Positions 8,263 through 14,800 of a stretch of 19,338 nucleotides of DNA are shown here, one piece after another; within the stretch, counting starts at the first letter, position 1, and every line of letters begins with the position of its first letter. The notes beneath the pieces were generated by a model, which was given only the letters and a program-made list of their open reading frames with translations, had not been told where the DNA came from and did not search any database. Origin of the DNA: CAYGTK01 sp964352775. GTDB lineage: Bacteria; Bacteroidota; Bacteroidia; Chitinophagales; CAIOSU01. The translations under genes and the position numbers were made by a program. The DNA lies in assembly GCA_964352775.1 (NCBI GenBank), contig CAYGTK010000059.1:1-19338 (forward strand), read 5' to 3'.

Positions 8263-9240
8263 ATGGTAAGTTGTTTAGAGAACCTTAGCGTAGAATTTCG
8301 GAGCAATAGTTCTGTAATAACTACTGCTTGTTCTTTTCTGAGTGAAACCTATTTCCACTTCCAAAATGCTTTATGTATACTAGCATCGGAAACAATACCT
8401 CTTGACTTGGATAAGAACTACAAGCAACTTGGGGAGAAACCCAAACTGACCTACGCCGACCCTAAGGATCCATTCCTTACTCGGCTTATTATCAATGCTA
8501 TTGAGATCGCTAGCGGGCGATTGAAGTTTGATAAACTCTATCGTGAGGTGCGTAACATGCACTTGCCCAAGGAGAAGATATGGAGCACTGTAATTGAAAA
8601 GCTAGGACTTGAATTAGTTTATAGCCAAGAGCAACTAGATAAAGTACCCAAAGAAGGGCCAGTAATATTCGTAGCCAATCATCCTTTTGGGGTGGCCGAT
8701 GGGTTGGCGCTAGCACATATTGTCGCGCTTAAGCGGCCCAATTTTTTTATAATGGTTAATGGAGTATTAGCTAAAGAGGAACAGGTGGAAGACTTTTTAG
8801 TACCTATTGATTTCACTAAAGACCCGAAGGCCAAAGAGAATAATAGGCAAGCGGGTGAAACTACAATTAACCGACTACGCAATGGTGAGGCTTTTCTGAT
8901 CTTCCCAAGTGGAGCGGTAGCCACAGCCAGAAATCCATTTGGTAAAGCAGAAGACTTCCCTTGGCGACGATTTGTATCGAAACTGGTGATGGATACCAAA
9001 GCCACGGTAGTTCCCATATTTGTTCATGGGCAGAATAGTCGCATATTTCAACTGGCCAGTCATATCCATATGAATCTGCGTCTAGGTTTTTTAATGCACG
9101 AGCTTCGTAATAAAATGGGTAAGCCCTTAAGAATGAGTATTGGCGACCCAATACCTTTCGCCGATGTAGCGCACATTACTGAACGGCAAAAGCTAATTGA
9201 CCACTATCGTGATGCTACTATGCAACTGGGTGAAGAGTAA
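8263..9240 (+). CDS. Lysophospholipid acyltransferase family protein (PlsC-like)
   Basis: A 325-residue acyltransferase-type protein expected to transfer an acyl chain to a lysolipid at the cytoplasmic membrane. The catalytic region starts at about residue 132 with GPVIFVANHPFGVADGLAL: the NHPFG box supplies the catalytic His140 and acidic Asp146. A later FPSGAVAT block (about 214-221) matches the phosphate-binding motif, and VVPIFVHGQNSR the last family block. The NHPFG form is typical of the hemolysin-like and ornithine-lipid branch rather than classic PlsC. The first 45 or so residues (MVSCLENLSVEF, Ser-rich) do not look like the family, so translation could start further in, for example near TTG 8407. 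ATG 8263 has a purine-rich AAGGGTAGGG ahead of it. It converges on the next gene with 7 bp between stops. Substrate cannot be told from sequence. Confidence 0.82.
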   Translation: MVSCLENLSVEFRSNSSVITTACSFLSETYFHFQNALCILASETIPLDLDKNYKQLGEKPKLTYADPKDPFLTRLIINAIEIASGRLKFDKLYREVRNMHLPKEKIWSTVIEKLGLELVYSQEQLDKVPKEGPVIFVANHPFGVADGLALAHIVALKRPNFFIMVNGVLAKEEQVEDFLVPIDFTKDPKAKENNRQAGETTINRLRNGEAFLIFPSGAVATARNPFGKAEDFPWRRFVSKLVMDTKATVVPIFVHGQNSRIFQLASHIHMNLRLGFLMHELRNKMGKPLRMSIGDPIPFADVAHITERQKLIDHYRDATMQLGEE

Positions 9241-9247
9241 ATTGTTG

Positions 9248-10564
9248 TTAGAGTTTCTGTAGTTGTATAGCTACTGTTTGCTGCTCTGTATTGCGAAGCA
9301 GTAAGGTATACTGAGCCGTGGCTAGGTCTGATACGTTTAACGTTCGTAATCTACCCTTTCCATTCTTAACTAGCTTGCCAGCTGTATCTCGTAATTCCCA
9401 AGCTTGTACTTGCCAGCTGTTAGGTATTTCTACCGTAAAGGCATCGCTTACAGGGTTGGGATATAGTTTTATTTCTGCGGAACTGATACTCTCAATGGCC
9501 ACTGTAGGGTCTATAGGTTCAATATAGTTCACCTTTAAGGTGTCGAATTGGCCTAGGCTACTGTTCATCAATAGCTGAACCGCATAGGGAACTGCTTCTT
9601 GAAAACTTAGGGATATGTTATCATCGCTTAAGGTGCTGCCATTCAGTAACGTGTAGGTTGAAGGTGTGATACTCCATTGATAAGTAGGTAAAGTATTCAG
9701 CGGTACTTGGCTAGTATTAGTTAGCTGAACAGTTTCATTAATTAGCGGCGTTAGGGTATCTGCTACAAAGTCGATATTATTGATCAACAGCGTATCCTTA
9801 TATCTAGCACTAGTAGGGATGAAAAAGTTGAACAATACATTACCCGTTACTTCTAACACCGGAATGCCTTTGCCTTTGGCCAGCCATTGGTAGCTGCGGG
9901 TTATAATAGGAATGGGGATGGTGAAACTGTCGATAGTAAGTGCATCGGTGCGGTTTACATCGCTAACTAGTCGGATGCAATCAAAAGTGCCTAGGGGAGT
10001 GGTTACGGTGCCCCAGCCATCTACTTCGTTCTGTCTGCGTCCGCTTCTATCAAACGAACCAAAGCCCGGTATCCCAGCGTTCAGGCTGAAGTTACTTACA
10101 TCGCTATCGCCATATTCAAGTGGTAACTTATATACTACATCCTCATCACTATAAAATGCTGGAATGGGTATGCCTTGAAATCGGAAACCCAAACCTTCAG
10201 CACGCATTCGGCTGCTGTTCTTATCATAAAAAGTTTGTACATCGGTTAACCCAAAGCCCCCAAAGGTGATGTCGCCCTCTTCTTTCCCGAATTTGTCGAA
10301 ACCCAAGAAAAAGAGCGCATAAATGGTTTGCCATGAAAAGTTATAACGCTCTACAGATTGTCTGCTAGGTATCAAGTCGCTAAAATCCCAATTATAATTA
10401 GTGTCCGTATCAGCATAGTTCTGAAATACGCTAAGGTTTAATATAGCTTGAGAGTAGATGTACTCTTCATTACCATCTGGCAGGTCGTCGTCGGTTATCG
10501 TTATTTGAGCAAATGCAGTATTTACAATTAGCGATAGTAAAATAAGCGATAGTAGGTATTTCAT
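9248..10564 (-). CDS. T9SS-sorted secreted protein
   Basis: A 438-residue secreted protein. Residues 1-20 are a classic signal peptide (MKYLLSLILLSLIVNTAFAQ). The middle is a beta-rich region without a family I can name (WDFSDLIP, FGGFGLTDVQTFYDK, WGTVTTPLGTFDCIRLVSD). Residues about 265-350 look like an Ig/PKD-type module (TYQWSITPS). Residues about 360-438 are a T9SS type-A sorting domain (SAEIKLYPNPVSDAFTVEIP, ending TVAIQLQKL). It is the second gene of a probable operon, starting 25 bp after the stop of the membrane protein gene at 10590. The gap is largely filled by an inverted repeat. Confidence 0.85.
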   Translation of the reverse strand: MKYLLSLILLSLIVNTAFAQITITDDDLPDGNEEYIYSQAILNLSVFQNYADTDTNYNWDFSDLIPSRQSVERYNFSWQTIYALFFLGFDKFGKEEGDITFGGFGLTDVQTFYDKNSSRMRAEGLGFRFQGIPIPAFYSDEDVVYKLPLEYGDSDVSNFSLNAGIPGFGSFDRSGRRQNEVDGWGTVTTPLGTFDCIRLVSDVNRTDALTIDSFTIPIPIITRSYQWLAKGKGIPVLEVTGNVLFNFFIPTSARYKDTLLINNIDFVADTLTPLINETVQLTNTSQVPLNTLPTYQWSITPSTYTLLNGSTLSDDNISLSFQEAVPYAVQLLMNSSLGQFDTLKVNYIEPIDPTVAIESISSAEIKLYPNPVSDAFTVEIPNSWQVQAWELRDTAGKLVKNGKGRLRTLNVSDLATAQYTLLLRNTEQQTVAIQLQKL

Positions 10565-10579
10565 TACCTTACTAAGGTA
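10565..10579. promoter_or_regulatory. Perfect inverted repeat directly before the T9SS gene start
   Basis: TACCTT-ACT-AAGGTA, a 6-bp stem with a 3-base loop, ends at the base next to the ATG of the minus-strand gene. The AAGG of one arm is also the only candidate ribosome binding site. A hairpin here would hide it, so translational control is conceivable. Position and symmetry are the only evidence. Confidence 0.35.
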
Positions 10580-10589
10580 GTAAAACCGA

Positions 10590-11201
10590 CTAATTTGCTG
10601 CGCGGGCTCTTGCTTCGGCTATGCCGTCAAGTATTTCATCATCCGATATTTCGTCGAAACCGAACTTGAAGCCTTCGTATGTGGCTAATCCGTAGAATAA
10701 TATATCCATCAGGTCAAAGTTGGCTATCATGGCTTCTGGTATCAAGGCCAGATCTATCATGTCGAACGCTTCAAAAAAGGTGATGTCTAGGTCGTAAGCA
10801 AAAAAGCCGATCATGCTCATAGCATTACCTATCACACAGGCTAAGAAGGCCATAATGGCTGCCATTATTCCAAATTGAGGATCTACCCCTTTACCAGCAA
10901 ATCTTACGGAGAAGCCCACCAATACACCTACACCTAATGCTAAATACCCTATCTGGTAGCCTGTGCTAACGGTTACTGCCGCCCATATACATGCAGATAC
11001 CAGCATAGCTACAATTCCAGCAACGAACCCGTAAGTCAGGTTACTATCTTTCCGCTTTGCCTCTGTAAATGCCTGGCGCATTTTGTAGTCTATTACTAGA
11101 CCCTGCTCTAGTCCTTCATGGCCTGCAGCTTGTTCTTGTTCTGTTGCTTGTTCCTCTTGTGCTGGCACTTCTTCTTGGGGCTCTGGTTTTTGGTCGTCCA
11201 T
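10590..11201 (-). CDS. Small multi-pass membrane protein, function unknown
   Basis: A 203-residue protein. Residues 1-36 are acidic and Gln-rich (QEEVPAQEEQATEQEQAAGH), probably disordered and cytoplasmic. Three hydrophobic segments follow at about 55-77 (YGFVAGIVAMLVSACIW), 83-104 (IGYLALGVGVLVGFSVRF) and 112-134 (IMAAIMAFLACVIGNAMSM). A weaker one follows near 165-175. Similar GYLALGVG-GFSVRFAGKG phrases occur in many uncharacterised Bacteroidota membrane proteins. The C-terminus is acidic. It precedes the T9SS gene in a likely operon. No catalytic motif is visible. Confidence 0.75.
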   Translation of the reverse strand: MDDQKPEPQEEVPAQEEQATEQEQAAGHEGLEQGLVIDYKMRQAFTEAKRKDSNLTYGFVAGIVAMLVSACIWAAVTVSTGYQIGYLALGVGVLVGFSVRFAGKGVDPQFGIMAAIMAFLACVIGNAMSMIGFFAYDLDITFFEAFDMIDLALIPEAMIANFDLMDILFYGLATYEGFKFGFDEISDDEILDGIAEARARAAN

Positions 11202-11332
11202 GATGATGGCTTTTGTGGTGTGTATTGTTTTGAAGCTCTGAAAATACTAAATGATACCGTATGTGATGATGGCTTGTAATGTAAAATTGAAACTTATCTT
11301 TCATTTCCACCTGTTCAAATAGGCGGCCTGCT

Positions 11333-11340
11333 TATCTTAG
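11333..11340 (+). promoter_or_regulatory. Possible -7 promoter box TATCTTAG before the ATP-grasp gene
   Basis: TATCTTAG, one base off TAnnTTTG, ends four bases before the ATG at 11345. With a Bacteroidota start site a few bases after the box, the transcript would have almost no leader. No clear TTG-type -33 box is found 19-21 bp upstream (the sequence there is GTTC). Confidence 0.4.
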
Positions 11341-11344
11341 CTGC

Positions 11345-12253
11345 ATGAGCAAAGCCAACTATCACGTAACCATTCTTACAGCTAAAGATTACATAAGTCC
11401 CGCTGATACCAGCGAATACACGCAAAATGTGCTGCTGGAAGATGGCTTGCTACAGAAGGCTTTAGAAAGCCGCGGATTACAAGTGAACCGAGTAGCTTGG
11501 GACGACCCCGAATTTGATTGGACTTCGACCCAATACGCCATTTTCAAAACCACTTGGGATTATTTTGATAGGGCGGAGGAATTCTATGCATGGTTGAAGA
11601 TGGTGAAAACGCAAACTCAGCTCATCAACCCTATTGAAACCATTTATTGGAATATGGATAAACGCTATTTGCTTGACCTAGAAGCTAAGGGAATCAATAT
11701 AGTCGATACCTATTTGATAGAGCAAGGGGATACCCGCACTTTACAGCAATTAGTGGAGCTTACAGGTTGGCAGAAAAGCATACTTAAGCCAGCCATATCT
11801 GGGGCAGCAAGGCATACTTATAAGCTGAATGCCGATAATATTGCCGAGCACGAAGAGGCGTTTGCTAAACTAAGTACCAGCGAGACGATGCTGTTACAAC
11901 CCTTTCAAGATAAAGTGCTTAGCAAAGGAGAAGTGTCGCACATGGTATTTGGAGGAAAATACAGCCACTCCGTTCTGAAGAAAGCCAAGCCTGGCGACTT
12001 CCGTGTGCAAGATGATTTTGGGGGAACGGTGCATGCCTATACTGCTTCTGCTGAAGAAATAGCCTTGGCCGAGCGTATTACTCACGCAGTAGATGCCCTG
12101 CCAATATATGCCCGAGTAGACCTGCTGTGGGACAACAAAGATGAACTTGCCTTAGCAGAGTTAGAGTTGCTGGAACCTGAACTATGGCTTCGCGAAAAGG
12201 AGGGAGCGGCAGATATGCTGGCCGATGCTGTGCTGCTTCATATTCAGGATTAG
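11345..12253 (+). CDS. ATP-grasp domain protein (RimK/DcsG-like ligase)
   Basis: A 302-residue member of the ATP-grasp superfamily, which joins a carboxylate to an amine or thiol through an acyl-phosphate. Landmarks in order are WDDPEFDW and FKTTWDYFDR (about 57-76, typical of the group annotated after DcsG of cycloserine synthesis), NPIETIYWNMDKRYLL (about 95-110), ILKPAISGAARHTYK (about 146-160, nucleotide-binding Lys), LLQPFQDKV, GEVSHMVFGGKYSHSVLK, YARVDLL and ELELLEPELWLR (metal-binding acidic residues). The strands and acidic residues look complete, so it is probably active. The substrate is not predictable and the DcsG name is often over-applied. It is monocistronic, with a box ahead of the start and a likely terminator after the stop. 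Confidence 0.85.
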   Translation: MSKANYHVTILTAKDYISPADTSEYTQNVLLEDGLLQKALESRGLQVNRVAWDDPEFDWTSTQYAIFKTTWDYFDRAEEFYAWLKMVKTQTQLINPIETIYWNMDKRYLLDLEAKGINIVDTYLIEQGDTRTLQQLVELTGWQKSILKPAISGAARHTYKLNADNIAEHEEAFAKLSTSETMLLQPFQDKVLSKGEVSHMVFGGKYSHSVLKKAKPGDFRVQDDFGGTVHAYTASAEEIALAERITHAVDALPIYARVDLLWDNKDELALAELELLEPELWLREKEGAADMLADAVLLHIQD

Positions 12254-12275
12254 CTACCTACTGGCACGCTGTCAT

Positions 12276-12297
12276 CTTGTTGTTACCAGCAAGTTTT
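12276..12297 (+). terminator. Probable Rho-independent terminator after the ATP-grasp gene
   Basis: CTTGTTG pairs with CAGCAAG (7 bp, one G-T wobble) across the loop TTAC, followed directly by TTTT. It starts 23 bases after the stop. The stem has modest G+C content and the T tract is short, so efficiency is uncertain. Confidence 0.5.
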
Positions 12298-12407
12298 CTG
12301 ATGTGGATTAAGTGTGCGTTCAGTGTGCAAAAAAAAAAGTAGTGTGCCATTTAGCAGCTAAACTTAGCCTTAGCCCTGTGGATACTTTTTTAAAGAAAAT
12401 TTTACGC

Positions 12408-12437
12408 TTGACACAGAGCTTTGAAGGAGTATTTTTG
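12408..12437 (+). promoter_or_regulatory. Bacteroidota-type promoter of dnaB
   Basis: TTG at 12408-12410 and TATTTTTG at 12430-12437 are separated by 19 bases. The second is an exact match to TAnnTTTG and the spacing is as known for the primary sigma factor of this phylum. The leader would be about 30 bases long. Confidence 0.75.
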
Positions 12438-12441
12438 TACC

Positions 12442-12457
12442 CCTCGATAAACCGAGG
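12442..12457 (+). promoter_or_regulatory. Small hairpin at the expected 5' end of the dnaB transcript
   Basis: CCTCG and CGAGG form a perfect 5-bp stem around ATAAAC, 5 bases after the -7 box and 17 before the ATG. It could protect the mRNA 5' end or influence initiation. Its placement next to the predicted start site is the only support. Confidence 0.4.
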
Positions 12458-12474
12458 ACTGTAGACGTAAAACC

Positions 12475-14022
12475 ATGGCAGACCCTTTAGATTTCAGGCA
12501 AGATACTTTTAAGAAGACCAATCGCCGTAGCAATGCACCTAGCCCTTTGGGCGAAGGTAAGCTACAACCACAAGCGCGCGACTTAGAAGAAGCTGTACTT
12601 GGGGCAATGATGTTGGAGAAAGATGCGGTATCGGTAGTTATCGATATTCTTAAGCCAGAGAGTTTTTACGATACCCGTCACGGCCATATTTACGAGGCAA
12701 TTCTCGACCTATTCGGTAAGGCTGAACCCGTTGATATTTTAACAGTTAAAGAACGCCTTAAAGATCTAGGTAAGCTAGATGATTCAGGTGGTGCTACTTA
12801 CATAGCTGAGCTGACCAACCGTGTAGTATCGGCTGCCAATGTAGAGCACCATGCGCGTATAGTTTCGCAGAAGTACATTCAGCGAGAGCTGATCACCATA
12901 TCAAATAAGGTGATACACGATGCTTATGATGATACGGTGGATGTTTTCACCCTTTTAGATAGAGCAGAGCAGAACCTATTTCAAGTAACTGAGCAGAACC
13001 TGCGCCGTAGTTACGAGAGCATGAGCAACTTGCTTACCAAGGCGGTGAAGCAGATAGAAAGCCTAAAAGATCATGAAGATAGCCTTACAGGCGTGCCTAC
13101 TGGTTTGGCAGAATTGGATAGATTGACCAGCGGATGGCAGAAGAGTGACCTCATCATTGTAGCGGCACGTCCAGGTATGGGTAAAACGGCCTTTACGCTG
13201 TCCATTGCACGTAATGCTGCGGTAGATTATAAGAAACCAGTAGCTGTTTTCTCGCTGGAGATGAGTAATCGTCAGTTGGTTAATCGTTTGATATCAGCAG
13301 AAGCAGAATTACCATCAGACAAACTACGTAAGGGTAATCTAGAGCCATTTGAGTGGACCCAGTTGAATACTAAGATCGATTCCCTTGGCGATGCCAAGAT
13401 ATTTATAGATGATACCCCAGCCATCAATATTTTCGAACTACGGGCCAAGTGTCGTCGTTTGAAAATGCAGCACGATATTCAATTGATCGTTATCGATTAC
13501 TTGCAGCTGATGAGCGGTGGTGGTGATAACCGAGGCGGTGGTAACCGTGAGCAAGAGATAAGTGCTATATCACGTTCACTTAAGAGTATTGCTAAAGAGC
13601 TAGATGTTCCTGTAATAGCACTATCGCAGTTAAGTCGTGCGGTAGAAACGCGTGGTGGAGATAAGAAACCAATGCTTAGTGACCTTCGTGAATCAGGAGC
13701 GATAGAGCAAGATGCCGATTTGGTAATATTCCTTTACCGACCGGAATACTATGGGATAACTGAAGATGAAAGCGGCAATAGCACCGTAGGTATCGCAGAG
13801 ATAATAGTCGCCAAGCACAGGAATGGTGCATTGAAGAGCGTCTACGCCAAGTTCATTGGTAAATTCGCCAAGTTCACTGAGTTAGAAAGTGATTTCTTTA
13901 GCGACTTCCCAGGTGGTGGCCCCGGCGGAACTCCATTCCCAGAAGGAGAAGATAACTATACTGGCCACATTACCCGTAGCAGTCGGATGAACGATGGTGC
14001 TGATGATGATGTGCCGTTTTAG
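12475..14022 (+). CDS. dnaB: Replicative DNA helicase DnaB
   Basis: The hexameric helicase that unwinds DNA at the replication fork. In the 515 residues, the N-terminal domain spans about 30-175 (QARDLEEAVLGAMMLEKDA, FYDTRHGHIYEAI), followed by a linker and the RecA-like motor from about 200 (LTGVPTGLAELDRLTSGWQ). Walker A is RPGMGKTA at 232-239, Walker B is LIVIDYLQL at 337-345, followed by ISRSLKSIAKELDVPVIALS and GAIEQDADLVIFLYRPEYY. KHRNG at 447-451 is the arginine-finger region. Length is normal for the family and no intein interrupts the motifs. The C-terminal extension is Gly/Pro-rich and ends DDDVPF, resembling the acidic-Pro-Phe tip of SSB proteins. It is monocistronic with its own promoter. 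Confidence 0.98.
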   Translation: MADPLDFRQDTFKKTNRRSNAPSPLGEGKLQPQARDLEEAVLGAMMLEKDAVSVVIDILKPESFYDTRHGHIYEAILDLFGKAEPVDILTVKERLKDLGKLDDSGGATYIAELTNRVVSAANVEHHARIVSQKYIQRELITISNKVIHDAYDDTVDVFTLLDRAEQNLFQVTEQNLRRSYESMSNLLTKAVKQIESLKDHEDSLTGVPTGLAELDRLTSGWQKSDLIIVAARPGMGKTAFTLSIARNAAVDYKKPVAVFSLEMSNRQLVNRLISAEAELPSDKLRKGNLEPFEWTQLNTKIDSLGDAKIFIDDTPAINIFELRAKCRRLKMQHDIQLIVIDYLQLMSGGGDNRGGGNREQEISAISRSLKSIAKELDVPVIALSQLSRAVETRGGDKKPMLSDLRESGAIEQDADLVIFLYRPEYYGITEDESGNSTVGIAEIIVAKHRNGALKSVYAKFIGKFAKFTELESDFFSDFPGGGPGGTPFPEGEDNYTGHITRSSRMNDGADDDVPF

Positions 14023-14048
14023 AAAAGTTTAAGGAAAGATTTTAGAGC

Positions 14049-14140
14049 AGCTAATTTCTTTAACAGAAGATATTGCGCCAAACTGCTATAAAGGCTACGC
14101 CGTATCCAGCCGCAGCTATAGTAATTTAAAGAAATTGGCT
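14049..14140. repeat. Long-spaced inverted repeat downstream of dnaB
   Basis: The arms AGCTAATTTCTTTAA (14049-14063) and TTAAAGAAATTGGCT (14126-14140) pair over 15 bases with a single T-G wobble. The 62-base interior contains GGCT and AGCC, which could form a second small stem. It starts 27 bases after the dnaB stop and has no T tract, so it is not a standard terminator. Confidence 0.6.
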
Positions 14141-14168
14141 TTCTGTTTAAGTCAGTTCTTATTTTTGA

Positions 14169-14185
14169 GTAAAACGACGGCCAGT
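14169..14185 (+). other. Exact match to the M13 forward (-20) sequencing primer
   Basis: GTAAAACGACGGCCAGT, all 17 bases of the universal primer. No polylinker or lacZ sequence follows, so it does not look like plain vector. A tailed PCR primer read left in the assembly is the obvious suspect, since the assembly also has an N gap. A chance match is very unlikely but not excluded. Confidence 0.7.
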
Positions 14186-14480
14186 CTACTATTGAGCGAT
14201 ACAACGGCGACAGCAAGATCTATATCACCAGAGAGCTAGTTTTCCCCAGTAGAATGCTTAGTAGATAAGGTTACCACCAGAAGCGGCTTCCCTAGTCTGC
14301 TAACCTTCAAGTTGGGTGATCGGGGTATTGATATGGATACTATGGGTACGTACTTACATAGCGGTGGCTTTGCGAAAGTATAACTATGCCCCAATACTTG
14401 AAGAGGATAAAGTTACAGGCATATACCGGTTAGATATTGTTCTGCATCTGATCTTAAATGTCTTTAAGCACGGCGGTTAA
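14186..14480 (+). pseudogene. Decayed coding trace, family not recognised
   Basis: Three protein-like stretches follow each other in different frames. The first contains IERYNGDSKIYITRELVF and stops near 14257. The second contains VTTRSGFPSLLTFKLGD and stops at 14381-14383. The third contains YAPILEEDKVTGIYRLD and stops at 14478-14480. Two single-base frame changes would join them. There is no start codon at a sensible place, and the 5' part reaches the M13 primer sequence. I cannot name a family. Either a real broken gene or low-quality or chimeric sequence would give this picture. Confidence 0.35.
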
Positions 14481-14499
14481 ATTAGTGATAAGCAAAACA

Positions 14500-14566
14500 C
14501 TCGAGCGAATTTTAGAATGCGTTCGCCATTTTCCCGCCACAGGCGGTAGGTATTTGCAATGCCACA
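14500..14566 (+). repeat. Three-hairpin REP-like element, copy A
   Basis: This 67-bp copy aligns end to end with copies at 17855-17922 and 18607-18673, from CTCGAG to AATGCCACA. Hairpin 1 (14505-14521) is degraded: arms CGAATT and AATGCG with one mismatch. Hairpin 2 is CCGCC-ACA-GGCGG (14534-14546). Hairpin 3 is GGTATT-TGC-AATGCC (14549-14563), one wobble pair. GTAG overlaps the start of hairpin 3. It lies between the decayed coding trace and the next T9SS gene. Confidence 0.85.
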
Positions 14567-14800
14567 TTGCATAGCTGTTCAGCTCAGTTTATTTGTCAGG
14601 AAACCCAGCACACACTGCGATGGAGGTGTTTAGATGATCATTCGGTCTTTTTGCAAGCTATTATATCACTGTGAGAAGTGACTATTTGTAGTGTATGCAG
14701 TTAGTTCGTTCGTCTAAAATTAGGTTTACTTAGGCATGACCTTGCAACCCTTTTTTAAGCTTGTTCATCTATACTGCAAGCCCACGTTTAAAACATCATC
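14567..14800. other. Intergenic stretch before the T9SS gene, nothing clear
   Basis: Together with the items above this completes the 778-bp gap between dnaB and the next gene. I see only a small TCACT/AGTGA inverted repeat near 14665-14680 and no convincing promoter pair or reading frame. Confidence 0.5.

Larger units (their letters stand above)
12254..12474. other. Intergenic region upstream of dnaB
   Basis: After the terminator this region holds three GTGTGC hexamers (near 12312, 12323 and 12342), a run of ten A (12329-12338), and two near-matches to the DnaA box, TGTGGATTA (12302-12310) and TGTGGATAC (12377-12385), each one base from the reverse complement of TTATNCACA. The dnaB promoter follows. 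No reading frame of note. Confidence 0.5.

Noticed and set aside
12475..14022. An intein in DnaB
   Set aside because: DnaB is a frequent intein host, but all motor motifs follow at normal spacing and the length is standard.
14019..14216. A 65-residue minus-strand reading frame after dnaB
   Set aside because: It crosses the inverted repeat and the M13 primer sequence, has no recognisable motif, and overlaps the dnaB stop.
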